Part shown: piece after piece, positions 1 through 9,604 of the stretch | How the letters are laid out: each line of letters begins with the position of its first letter | Numbering within the stretch: position 1 is the stretch's first letter | Assembly: GCA_037349105.1 (NCBI GenBank) | Contig: JAYJMM010000118.1 | Span: 2,913,501-2,977,500, forward strand | Reading direction: 5' to 3' | DNA: 64,000 nucleotides | Source: Limnomonas spitsbergensis | Taxonomy: Eukaryota > Chlorophyta > Chlorophyceae > Chlamydomonadales | Position numbers and translations under genes: made by a program | The notes under the pieces: generated by a model | The model's database searches: none | What the model was told of the DNA's origin: nothing | The model's input: only the letters and a program-made list of their open reading frames with translations

Positions 1-578
1 TAGGAAAGGTACAATTTTGGGGCCGCATTTAGGTCCAGAGGAGTTGGGTAAGGCATGCCATGATATCGGTGCCCTGAGTAGGGGCCAATTTAAGAGATAC
101 GGTCTCATTATCCTTGTACAGTTCAGCGGGGGACAATGAAGACTGGCAACAGCTTCTCACACCTGGTTGCTCGTCCCGCAAACTTAGTATCATTGATAAG
201 CAATGCCTTGGAATAGCAGGCCGGTCCGTACTGGTACAGCTGGTAATGAGCATGTGACTCTCTTGCCACTGTTATCACCGATTGAGCTAGGCTCATACTG
301 GGCTGCATTACCTCATATATGGAAAGTGACTGGCTGATAGGGTGTTTACCTTGTCCATGGATACCTGTGGTGCCTACCACAACTTTTGCCAAGTCGGCTT
401 CCCTCTCTGCCCGTGTATTGTGTTCAATTGTGGAGTCCAGCGAAGCATCACATTTGCTGCCTCGGGCAAGTGCCGGCAAACAATTGTCGGGCACTACATA
501 GATAGGACAGCAAAAAACAAGAAAAATACTGGTGCCCCTTATGGACATTCCCCTGTAAAGAATCAGGCTGAAGCGTAG
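1..578. other. intergenic, no gene recognised
   Basis: I see no convincing coding exon, RNA gene or intact repeat here. Short open frames exist on both strands but lack splice context or recognisable protein character. The right edge (568-578) is one half of a probable target duplication of the antisense retrotransposon tail that follows. Confidence 0.4.
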
Positions 579-728
579 ATCAATGACATTATACCTCTGG
601 GCCCTGCACAAAAAGGCTCGGCCACGTGGGCGCCCAACTGTCCCATTGGAAGAAAGGTAAGAGGGAAAGAAGGAGGAGAGCACAAAGGAGAAAGAAATAC
701 CTCCTGGGAAAAGGTAGCCCAAAGTATC
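579..728 (-). mobile_element. Truncated non-LTR retrotransposon 3' tail, antisense
   Basis: Read on the minus strand, this piece ends with the same terminal sequence as the large element at 886-5139: a GGGCGCCCA core, a GGCCGAGC block, a GGGCCCAGAGG block and a terminus like TAATGTCATTGA. Upstream of it (higher coordinates) is a pyrimidine-rich stretch on the minus strand, as in the 3' UTR of the larger copy. Possible 11-bp duplications with one mismatch flank it (568-578 and 729-739, core CTGAAGCG). It carries no coding sequence and is a 5'-truncated dead copy. Confidence 0.6.
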
Positions 729-886
729 CTGAAGCGAAGGTAATGTAGTGGACGAGCCCCAGCCTATGAACTTGAGGAGGAGGGCACACAGGAAATAGCT
801 GTCCACGGCCACGAAATAGGGTATCATACCGAGTATCATACCGGTAAAGAGTGGTTTGGGAATGCGAATTACAGGGTAAGTGTGGC

Positions 887-3380
887 ATGACGCGCACTCC
901 GCGGCCCCATGCCCAGCGTGGGCAGCATCAGCGCCTCCCCTGGTGGGATGCGGAGGTTCAGAGCGCCTATACTGCGCTGCGAGCGAAGTCGCTTTGCAGT
1001 GCCCCGGGCCCAGAGCGCAAGGCAGCCAGGCAGCGCTACAAGTCCACAGCACGACGGCGTCGCCGCTACTACATGCGCCATATGGCAGCGGCTATAGCTG
1101 ACAGGCTGCGGCGTGGAGAGTGCAACATCTACCGGTAGCAGCTGCAAGAGAGGTGGCAGACCTGCCCCACCACGGCTGTCTCCTCCCTGAAGTGGGAGGC
1201 ACACCTGCGACAGCAATTCACCGCCACTGTGCCCCCCTCTCCTGCGGCGCCCCAGGCAAACTTGCCCCCTACCACCGCTCAGCCGGAGGACCTAGGCGTG
1301 TCAGCTGAGCAGCTTGCCTCTTGCTTCGCAAGGGCTTTCTCCCGCATGCGCGTACATACCGCGGCGGGCCTAGACGGTCTGGCGGCACCCTTAATCAAGT
1401 TGGCTATGGTAGAGGATGATTCAGAGGGGGAGCAACGGCACGTGCTTAGGGATCTGCTGCAAAACTGGTTCACTGCCATGGCGGTGCGGGGGGGAATGCC
1501 TAGTGCCTGGCAGCCAGTCAGGATTCAGCCTGTTTACAAGAAGGGCGACCCCCTTGATCCCGGTAATTACCGGCCCATCGCCATCACTAGCGTGCCATAC
1601 CGGCTGTATGCCAGCATGCTCACTGCCATCACTGATGAGTGGGCGCGATTGCACGGCCACGTCCCTCCTGAGCAGTTTGGTTTTCAACAGCGCCGTCGCA
1701 CGCTCCAGGCTGCTTTCCTCCTCAGGCATGCAGTCCATGCTCAACGGGCAGCTGCAGGCCGTGGCAAGCTGCATGTGGCCTTTGTGGACTTCACAAAGAC
1801 CTATGACAGCGTGCCCCAGGAGCAGCTGTGGCGGCATTTATGCGAGCATCTGCACATGCCTGCATGCCTGTTCGCGCGGTGTAAGCGCTTATGCCGGTGC
1901 ACTTTACACGCTCACTGACGGCCACAAGCGCACTGGTCCTGTGCCTTGCACCAGAGGCATCAAACAGAGCTGCCCCCTGAGCCCCCTGCTCTTTAGCCTT
2001 AACCTCAGTGACCTGCCGGCCATGCTCGCAGCCAAGTGCCCGGCAGAGGGCATTGAGATGCAGGCGGGGCGACAGCCACGCTGCCTGCTGTATGCGGATG
2101 ACCTCTCCTTGCTAGCCCGCACCCCAGCAGGGCTGCAACGCATGCTTGATGCCTTGCATGAATATGCGGCACATAAACAGCTTCAGGTCAATGTCAGTAA
2201 GACAGAGATCATGGAGTTTGGCAGCCGCTTAGCAGCGCAGCGCCGACAGCCAGCCCATGTTTTTGTTTACAGCCCTGACCGTACCGTGTTGAAGCGTGTC
2301 CAAGAATTCAAATTATTGGGCATCACTCAGCACGAAAGCGGCGGCATGAAGAGGTCCATGGAGGGTAGACAGGCGCCTTTGGCTGCCGCGCTGCACCGTG
2401 TTCGACGCATGGCAGCCAAGGTGGGCCTAAGGCGCCATCTTCCAACCCGCATCAGGCTGGCAGCTGTGTACACAGCGCCTGTGGCCAACTACGGCAACGT
2501 GGTGTGGGCCACCAGCCACCTTCGGCCGCGGCAATGTCTCTCCAGCAAAATGCAGTCCAGCTTGCTTCAGCACCTACGCCAGGCTGCGGGGCTACCTGCA
2601 TCAGCCGCAAGTTGGGGAGTCATGAGAGAGCTGCAGCTCCAGCCACTACAGCGAGACTGGTGGGCCCATATCCTCCGCTTCTACAATGCAGCGGTGGCAC
2701 CGGAGGCACAGCAATGCAGCCCTCTCATGGCTCAAGCCATGGCAGCAGATATGCAGCTTGCAATCAGCCAGGGCACTGGCGGCCGCACCTGGTGCCCTGA
2801 TCTGCTGGGTGCATTAGAGGGGCTGGAGCGAGGGGCAGCCATCCCCACCTTGCGCGAGGCAGCAGCTGCCCTACAGCGCTTACCCGTCACAGAGGTGTTG
2901 GCACTCGTTGACGCAGCCTACGAGCAAGCACGGCTGGACGCAAGCGGCGGTGGGGACCCCAGGGACCCTACCACCGAGGACAGATCTGCGGCGACCTACC
3001 GCGCCTGGTTCCAGTCCACGGCAGGTGCCGTGCTGGCGCAAGCCAAGAGCCGCACTAGTCAGAGGGAGTGTGCTTGTGTGCGCATCAATTTGCTACTGCG
3101 GCTTGGCGCGATCAGCACTGCTGATACCAGAGGACGGCGCAACGGTCAGAGGCGACAGGCACGCTGCTGCCAGCGGTGTTGGGCACGGGGGGATAGCGAG
3201 CAGGTAGAGGATGCGTTGCATGGGTGCTTCCAGTGCCCTAGTGTCAGGGAGCAGTTACGGGAGCGGGGGTGGGCAGGTCCTCCGGGCGATGCCACTAACT
3301 TCCACCAGTTGTACCAGGCTGAGCATGGGTGGGACGCACTTGCTTTTGTGGACTGTGCTGTGGGCATTATTGAGGGTTAG
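887..3380 (+). pseudogene. Reverse transcriptase of non-LTR retrotransposon, broken
   Basis: The encoded protein would copy the element's RNA into DNA at a nicked target. Frame 2 gives the endonuclease-RT linker (PWWDAEV near 940), then an in-frame TAG at 1136-1138, then RT fingers and palm: VYKKGDPLDPGNYRPIA near 1531-1581 and motif A (AFVDFTKTYDSV, near 1779-1814). Around 1870-1900 the frame must shift to frame 3, where motif B-like GIKQSCPLSPLLFSL, the catalytic YADD (2091-2102) and the thumb follow. The C-terminus has a Cys/His cluster (CQRCW, then HGCFQC, near 3165-3235) like the zinc-binding tail of L1-type RTs. The stop codon and frameshift make this copy non-functional. Codon use is GC-rich like that of the host. 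Confidence 0.9.
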
Positions 3381-3629
3381 TCCCCAGGGTTTCTGAGGCC
3401 GGTGTCGTTGGCCTTTCCGGCCTTCTCTTTTTTTTTTTAGGGATCTCCTTCATGGGAGACTGTAAAAAAAGTGTGCCTAGAAAAAAAAAGTGACTAAAAA
3501 AAAAAAAAAATCGTGGGGATCTTTGCCACCTTTCCCGGGTTTCTTTTGGTGTCTTTACTTTTCTTGAACCCTTCGCTCTTTTTCAGGGTTGTTTTCTTTC
3601 GGGTGCGGACAACCATCGGCTAACACCAG

Positions 3630-3701
3630 CAGGTATCGAACTCGCGACCTCCGCTTGATCAGAATCGTCGGTACTAGGCTGTAAGCGACTGACACCAGTA
3701 C
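3630..3701 (-). repeat. tRNA-like segment in left palindrome arm
   Basis: Minus-strand counterpart of the segment at 4632-4702. It contains a B-box-like GAGTTCGATACC and an A-box-like TGGTGTCAGTCGC, the two internal promoter blocks of RNA polymerase III. It is probably the tRNA-derived head of a SINE-like element rather than a functional tRNA, because the T-stem does not pair fully. Confidence 0.45.
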
Positions 3702-4631
3702 GGCATTAGTCACGGTCGATTGGGTGGGTGGCGGGCGAGAGGTGTCATCGCCGCGCGGCCAAAAAGCTTCACGAATACACATCGCCTACACCCGACGTTG
3801 AGTAAAATATAACCACATTGCTAATGCGCTGCTTTCAATCGAGGCCGCACTTGCGGCATAACACTGCGTTGCCACCCAGGCCGTGCATGCCGAGCGTCGC
3901 CACTCGTTTCGGTATGTAGCATGTGTGGTTGGCCGGCGAGAGATGTCATCGGCCCCCAATTCGCAGCGACTGCAATAACTTTTCGAATACATATCGCCTA
4001 CACTCGACGTTGAGTGCATTAGAATCACAATGTCAATGCGCATCTTTTGATCGCCTGCCCGGTGCCTGCTGAGCGTCGTGAGCTGTCCAGGCCGGCATAG
4101 TAGGTTCTGCTGCGCGTGTTTTTTTTTTTTTTTTTTTTTTTTTTAGTCACTTTTTTTTTCTAGGCACACTTTTTTTACAGTCTCCCATGAAGGAGATCCC
4201 TAAAAAAAAAAAAACACGGTCAGCAGAACCTACTATTCCGGCCTGGACGGCTTGCGACGCTCAGCAGGCACCGGGAAGGCGATCAAAAGATGCGCATTGA
4301 CATTGTGATTCTAATGCACTCAACGTCGAGTGTAGGCGATATGTATTCGAAAAGTTATTGCAGTCGCTGCGAATTGGGGGCCGATGACATCTCTCGCCGG
4401 CCAACCACCCATGCTACATACCGAACGAGTGGCGACGCTCGGCATGCAAGGCCTTTGTAGAAACGCTGTGTTACGCCGCAAGTGCGGCCTCGATTGAAAG
4501 CAGCGCTTTAGCAATGTGGTTATATTTACTGAACGTCGGGTGAAGGCGATGTGAATTCGGAAAGCTTTTTGGCCGCGCAGCGATGACACCTCTCGCCCGC
4601 CACCCACCCAATCGACCGTGACTAATGCCGT

Positions 4632-4702
4632 ACTGGTGTCAGTCGCTTACAGCCTAGCACCGACGATGCTGATCAAGCGGAGGTCGCGAGTTCGATACCT
4701 GC
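4632..4702 (+). repeat. tRNA-like segment in right palindrome arm
   Basis: The order is an A-box-like TGGTGTCAGTCGC, an anticodon-like hairpin (TAGCA, a 7-nt loop CCGACGA, TGCTG; the loop would present GAC), then a B-box-like GAGTTCGATACC. Position 33 is C rather than the universal U and the T-stem has mismatches, so I do not call a working tRNA. Valine tRNA ancestry is only a guess from the loop. Confidence 0.45.
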
Positions 4703-5082
4703 TGGTGTTAGCCGATGGTTGTTCGCACCCGAGAGAAAACAACCCTGAAGAAGAGCGAAGGGTTCAAGAAAAGTAAAGACACCAAAAGAAACCCGGGAAA
4801 GGTGGCAAAAATCCCCACGATTTTTTTTTTTTGCTGTTGTTTGCCCCCTTTTTAGTTTCTTCTCTTCTCCCTTCTGATCACTGGGGCGCCCTCGCGGCCA
4901 AGCAGGGGTGGGATACGCTTGCTTTTCTGGACTTATCTTTTCTTACGCTTTAAGCTTTGCTGAGGGCTAGTATCTAGTGGAACTCAGGTGTTGGACTTGG
5001 TCTTCTTTGCCTTCCCGGCCTCTCCTTTCTTCCCTTCCCCCCTCTCTTCCTTTTAGTTCCTTCTTTACTCCCTTCTGAACAG

Positions 5083-5139
5083 TTGGGCGCCCACGCGGCC
5101 GAGCTTTATTTGAGCGGGCCCAGAGGTGTAACGTTATTG
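5083..5139 (+). repeat. Conserved 3' terminal tail of the retrotransposon family
   Basis: The tail begins GTTGGGCGCCCACGCGGCCG and ends GGGCCCAGAGG, then GTGTAACGTTATTG. The same tail occurs at 579-640 (-), 7495-7562 (-), about 11565-11605 (+, decayed), 12230-12292 (+), 13337-13391 (+) and twice around 15000-15095. It contains self-complementary blocks (GGGCGCCC, GGGCCC), and no poly(A) follows. In non-LTR elements such a conserved 3' end is usually what the reverse transcriptase recognises. Confidence 0.75.
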
Positions 5140-5154
5140 ACAGGGTAAGTGTGG

Positions 5155-5679
5155 AAGTGAACTGTGCCTGAAAGTATGACTACGTGATATGATATGGGAG
5201 GAATGTTTGAAATGCTCTCTCAACAAATAGGCCAGCCTCTGTCAATGAAAATGTGTCATGGATGACCTGAGTTCGTCCCATGTTGCCTACTGGGTCATAG
5301 GCGGTGCATACTGCGGTTTTTCTAGGGTGCTGCAGCGGAAGATTACCGAAGTGTTATTTTCAGTTAATAGTAGCTAGTAAGCTTCCATAAAAGGGACGCC
5401 ATAACATAACGATTATGTTTCTGCACATGCACCCTACACCTCTACTAAAGGAGCAGGAACGAATTGCTGAGCAGCAGCACCCTAGGCCGCATGAAATGCT
5501 ACATCTCAAGAGTGTAGTACCATGTGACCATTCAGCTTTTGGAGTCCAGGCCATGCACCTATGTACATCATGCCACGTGTACACCACAAGTATCCTTAAA
5601 GTTAGACCACTGTCTCCTGTCCATTGTGCACATTCTATCCCTGTCACCTGGCCTTCATCCATGCCGTGCGTTATGGCCA
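5155..5679. other. intergenic, no gene recognised
   Basis: No coding exon or repeat recognised. The small open frames on both strands lack splice sites and family resemblance. This may hold the 3' UTR of the minus-strand exon ending at 5680. Confidence 0.3.
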
Positions 5680-6060
5680 TCATTCGCTTGACTCCTTGAC
5701 CAGACTGTCAAATATGGACTGCAGGATGGCATCCACTGGGTCTTTGCTCAGGGTCTTGCCCGATGTGGCTGCAACAGGCGCCAGTACCACGGCCTTAGGT
5801 GCAGCCGGGATTTCCCGGGGAGGTGGCGTGGTAGGGGCTATGGGGGCCTTGACCGCAGGGGACTCCTTGGTAGCAACAGCCTCCTCGACTGCAGGGACTT
5901 CCTTGGTAGCAGGGATATCCTTGTCCAAAGGGGCCTCATTGGCAGCAGGGGCAGGCTGCTCCACATGGGCAGCTTCGGGTGCAGGGTCAGCCTGGGTTGC
6001 CGGGGCTAGAGCTGCCTTGGACGCTGGCAGAGCTGTCATCTGCAAGTCCGACTTGGACCC
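5680..6060 (-). CDS. Terminal exon, Ala/Pro/Glu-rich protein (small membrane-protein locus A?)
   Basis: An open frame of 126 codons plus TGA is preceded by a good splice acceptor (pyrimidine-rich CCCCCTGGCAG, exon starting at 6060 in phase 0). The residues are strongly biased to Ala, Pro, Glu, Val and Lys, with repeated PAxxE-type units such as ATKEVPAVEE and ATKESPAVKAP. The C-terminus is more ordered, DPVDAILQSIFDSLVKESSE. The body is probably an intrinsically disordered tail. It lies downstream, on the same strand, of the membrane-span exon at 6608-6714 and may belong to that gene; the exon or exons between (around 6090-6205) could not be joined in frame. I do not recognise the family. Confidence 0.5.
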   Translation of the reverse strand, partial: GSKSDLQMTALPASKAALAPATQADPAPEAAHVEQPAPAANEAPLDKDIPATKEVPAVEEAVATKESPAVKAPIAPTTPPPREIPAAPKAVVLAPVAATSGKTLSKDPVDAILQSIFDSLVKESSE

Positions 6061-6607
6061 CTGCCAGGGGGCACAGGGTGAATCAGCAAATACTCCAGCG
6101 AGCCAACTGGTCGATTTTGTTCATGTGCTGAGCGAGGGTAGGCATGGCATGGGCATCTGATTCGGATCTGGTTAAGATTACGGTCATTGGTACTGTAAAT
6201 GCCAAAAGTACCGGGGGTCAAGAAAATGGCCGTTGGGGCAACCACGTGCATGCACACATGGTCAATGGCTGCACATACAGCGTGCAGCTGACAGACAGAT
6301 CAGAAGGAGAGAGCGACCCCCCTCCTGGAAGCATCCCTGTAGCTGGCGCGTGGGGACTGCAAGGAAGGAGGAAGCTGTCGGTAACGCCCCCTTTGGAGAG
6401 TGAGAGATTTAAGTGAAGAAAATAGTTGGCAAAGACAGTTGCCGCCCAATGGTAAAGGAGGTGTGCCCTGAAACACCTGGCAAGGATTTGCATGGATAGT
6501 ACCAGAAAGCAGCCAGAAGCACTGACAGCTTCCCTCCTGTGCTAATACCAGAAGCATGGCCCACGATGAAGTGGGTGATCCATCTCCTCTGTTTCCAATA
6601 AATTTAC
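6061..6607. other. probable intronic/linker DNA of locus A
   Basis: Between the two minus-strand exons of locus A there is one acceptable acceptor (TTTACAG, near 6196-6202 read on minus). It is followed by a frame reading ESDAHAMPTLAQHMNKIDQL, helical in character, which could be a middle exon. Phases with the neighbouring exons do not agree, so it is noted here and not called. Confidence 0.3.
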
Positions 6608-6714
6608 CTTGCTCCGAATGCACAGGAAATGGAAGATCATACCGGCCCCAATTGCAACGGCCGCGACGGAATGACTGAATGACACGTGATGATAACGATC
6701 CCGGCAGTCTTCAT
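6608..6714 (-). pseudogene. Membrane-span exon of small paralogous family, copy A (frameshifted)
   Basis: Starting at ATG 6714 the frame reads MKTAGIVIITCHSV, matching copy B at 10054 (MNTVAKVLVITCPIV). It then must shift by one base near 6668-6674 to continue VAAVAIGAGMIFHF and CIRSK, ending at a GTAAAT splice donor exactly where copy B ends RKKK before its donor. The exon is 107 nt, whereas a frame-preserving one would be 108. Either this copy has lost one base and is dead, or the sequence has an error here. The membrane span would cover most of the exon. Confidence 0.5.
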
Positions 6715-7494
6715 TTCGCCCCGGCGATGATTCGGCCGTGAGTGATAGAGGGAGGGCTAGGTGCCGCAAAGTAGTGCAAATTATTATGCAGCAAATCAGC
6801 GAACAGACGGTGATTGTGGAGTGATGGGCTGGTGGTGAGAGGGGGTGAGAGGACAGGTGAGAGGACCCGCCTAATTTGATCGTTATGCGACGCGTTCATC
6901 TGGCTTCAAAAAAAACGGTATTACAACTGATGTCTATTGTCTACAGCACCAAGTTTTCTGGGGGCGCTAGGGCTTCCATAGTTCCATAATCCCAGTTGCG
7001 GGTGCTTTCGTAATAAGACCTGCTGAACCCTAATGCTGAAGGCGTCTCTTGACAGCATGCAGATGTACACTCCTACGAATCCTTCCTGGATTTTCGCAAG
7101 GTGAACATTGTCATGTTAGTGGCTAAATGCACCTTGTGTCACACATAGCGTATGCTATGGCAAGATCCCTTCACTCAATTGCCTCATTCCTCTTTTGCTA
7201 TTCATGCTCAAGTCTGGGGGAGCGCCCTGTGGCACATGGCATAAACAAAGGCACATAAGACGAACATATCAGTAGTATCTGCCCACCAGATTCAGATGTC
7301 TGCCTCGCTATTGCCACATCACCCCTTCATCTATCTTAGGGCGCTTCTGACGGGTCACTGTGCCGCCAAGCTACTGCTGCATGGGAAGGCGTCTGATGAA
7401 GTAGCAGTAGCAATGGCCGAGTGTGGAAGAACCGTGCATGATATTGGCAGAGAGGAGTGGAGCAGCCCTAAAATTTCTGTCCAGGTGCAGGATC
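6715..7494. other. intergenic, nothing recognised
   Basis: No exon, RNA or repeat that I can support. Open frames are short, without splice context or compositional bias. Confidence 0.3.
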
Positions 7495-7620
7495 TTGAAC
7501 GAGTCAATAACATTACACCTGTGGCCCATGCTGGAAAAGCTCGGCTTCATGGGCGCCCGACTGTGTGTTCGGGAGGTAAAGAAACGTAAGGCGAGAGGGG
7601 GGAGGAAAGGAAGGTATGAA
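7495..7620 (-). mobile_element. Truncated retrotransposon 3' end, antisense
   Basis: The minus strand carries the family tail (CGGGCGCCCATG, GCCGAGC, GGGCCACAGGTGTAATGTTATTGAC) preceded by a pyrimidine-rich stretch like the 3' UTR of the larger copy. A second, shorter remnant of the same tail in the same orientation is at about 7838-7876 (TCAATGACATAACACACC, then CTGGGCCCTGC). Both are non-coding. Confidence 0.6.
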
Positions 7621-7889
7621 GAAACCCCAGGCCGTGTGAGCCGAGCCCTCAACAAAGAGAAAGCAAATATCACACCAGAAGAACCCTGCAAGAGGAAATA
7701 AAGTTTTAGTTTTAAGGGGCTGGGCGGAAAAAACGGAAAGAGAGAAAGGAAGCCCCTGCCTCTGAAAAGACTAAGCCTGAATGAAAGCTACCACATCCTC
7801 CACAAAAGTCGGTGCATCCCACCTGCCCTGCCTTTGGATCGAGTCAATGACATAACACACCTCTGGGCCCTGCTTTTGAACGAGTACGA

Positions 7890-9604
7890 CAAGCTGTTCA
7901 ATTAGACTTTTGTGGGATGTATCACTTTCTGCTCACAGAAAACGTTTCAGATTAAATTTGGGCTGTTCATATGTTCTGCTTATGAATTAGCTTTAAAGTG
8001 ATGCACACCCGCATGGCCCTACTAAACGCTGGGCCGCAAGGGGCTGGTAGGGAATGACTTGGCTCCATTCCAGCTACCATGCACAGCCTGGGCCATGGTG
8101 CAGCTATGCCATCCTCTTTTATGAGGGGGGCAGGAACATGAAACCCGACGTTCCAGGCGGGGGGAGAGGGCATGGAAGCCCAACAAATCAATTTGGGATA
8201 GCAGATCTAGGCCCTCCTCCCCGCTGCACTGCACGTAGCCTTTATTCAGCATATGGGCATTGGTCTGGGCTGTTAGCCCTTCAAAAGTCAAGGCACGGTA
8301 GGCAGGGAATATACCACGCGAGGTATTTGTTCATTAGAGGTAAGCAGAACACAAGGAGACTTGACGTAGACGCATAGGACCCCAATTACAGGCCTCATCA
8401 CAAAACTTACACGCCAATCGTTACAAACAAGCGTCTCGTGTTATATACATTGCGGCTCAATTCATGACCAGGACTCCAGGGCATAGACCGTAACAGAAGC
8501 GACATGCAGATCTTATGTGTCCAGTATTAAGGACAAGGGAACATGCAGATAATACATCCGATGCTGGCACAGTAAGGGACTATGGCTTGCCTCAGCCGTA
8601 CATGCTAGTACCTGTCTATGCTCATGCAAGGCATCGCTCATTTACAGAGCATACATTTGCTGTCCAGGATCAAAGCTGGATGGGTAAGGCTCAAGAACTT
8701 TCTTGCAGCTCTCACTGTGGCAGCACTGAAAAAAGCGCGACAGCCAAACTCGAAATAACACAGGAAGCTAATGACTGCAGCTGCCCAGTGGTTCAGTAGC
8801 CACGCCATGGTTGTCACAGGAGACGGAGCCGGCTCAGTAGTAAGGCGTGGTAGTAAGGGATGATGAGGTACTTGCAGGAGTAGCTTAAGACATCTTGGGG
8901 GTAGCAGCTGGCTTGGCTGCAGCTGGCTTGGCGGCAGCTGGCTTGGCGGGCTTGTTTCCTCCCTAGGGCAGTGTAAGGCATCACGGGAGACAGGGATTAC
9001 CGGTAGGCTGATCATCATCCATTATCAGTGGGGGCACAAATCGAGTCACTGGAGTACTGGGAGCTTCTGATCCAGCGTAGGGAAATGTATTCTTTACCTT
9101 GGAAGGTAAGATGTACATTTTTCTATGCTTCCGGGGGAATGCAAAGTGATGTTGCAACAGCACAGCTTAGTGCCGGAGCCACATCTCGGCCCAAAGCATC
9201 TGGGATCTGACATGCTGACTAGGATAACAGTAATCCTCAACTCATACAGGTGGCCAAGAGGTAGACGACAAGTACTGACAGTTGTGACAGTTGTCAAGCT
9301 ACTGCAACTAACAGCCTTCATGGTCGGGCGAACAAATGGCAAAGTACAAGTACAAGCTAGGAAGACGTGATAGGCCGATTGGCACCGCTAGCAGTACGTG
9401 ATATCCTCCAATTGGAAGTCAGCTGTAGTTTAAGACAAAGGACGAGGCGTCTACCCTGAGTGAGTTGCATGGCATGGTGCATGCAACTGTCACAAATCGC
9501 ACAGGCTCTTGTGCTCAGTGCTGGTGACGGTTGCGCTGTCGAGGCGATGTGGCGACTGTCGTCAGACAAGCAGACCACATGAATACCTCAATGAGTTTAG
9601 ACTG
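7890..9604. other. gene-poor stretch, one possible Lys-Pro-Ala exon
   Basis: The only hint of coding is on minus near 8885-8960. There an acceptor CCCTAG is followed by a frame of Ala-Lys-Pro-Ala units ending KPAATPKMS and a stop. Units of this kind occur in disordered tails, but low complexity makes chance likely and no upstream exon could be joined. The rest shows nothing recognisable. Confidence 0.25.

Larger units (their letters stand above)
3439..4820. mobile_element. Palindromic inverted-dimer element nested in the retrotransposon 3' UTR
   Basis: Two nearly identical arms of about 606 bp, 3511-4118 and 4215-4820, are inverted around a 96-bp centre. Each arm carries a tRNA-like segment. 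A 3'-terminal motif X (ending CTAGGCACAC, T-run, ACAGTCTCC, GGAGATCCC) lies in minus orientation at the left edge (3439-3496) and again in plus orientation in the centre (4145-4201), separated by A/T homopolymers. This looks like minus and plus copies of one short element joined head to head, with an extra tail of a third copy between them. It interrupts the retrotransposon 3' UTR, as the uninterrupted version near 13070-13130 shows. No protein is encoded; open frames across the arms are by-products of the palindrome. Confidence 0.8.
886..5139 (+). mobile_element. 5'-truncated L1-type non-LTR retrotransposon with target-site duplication
   Basis: The insertion is bounded by a perfect 15-bp direct repeat, ACAGGGTAAGTGTGG, at 871-885 and 5140-5154, which is the expected target-site duplication. 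The body holds a decayed reverse-transcriptase frame (887-3380), then a 3' UTR interrupted by a palindromic element (about 3439-4820), then a distinctive tail (about 5083-5139) ending TTATTG with no poly(A). The endonuclease part is absent, so the copy is truncated in the linker between endonuclease and reverse transcriptase. The uninterrupted form of the 3' UTR is visible in the shorter copy at 12950-13391. Confidence 0.88.

Noticed and set aside
123..1052. 309-codon open frame on the minus strand
   Set aside because: It runs antisense through the retrotransposon and its flank, crosses the target duplication, and has no domain-like sequence. It is a by-product of GC-rich antisense codons.
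3786..4607. Open frames inside the palindrome
   Set aside because: The same short frames appear in both arms because the DNA is palindromic; no conserved protein motif and no start context.
4632..4702. Functional tRNA-Val gene
   Set aside because: C at position 33, mismatched T-stem, no clear acceptor stem; repeated in every arm of the palindromic element.
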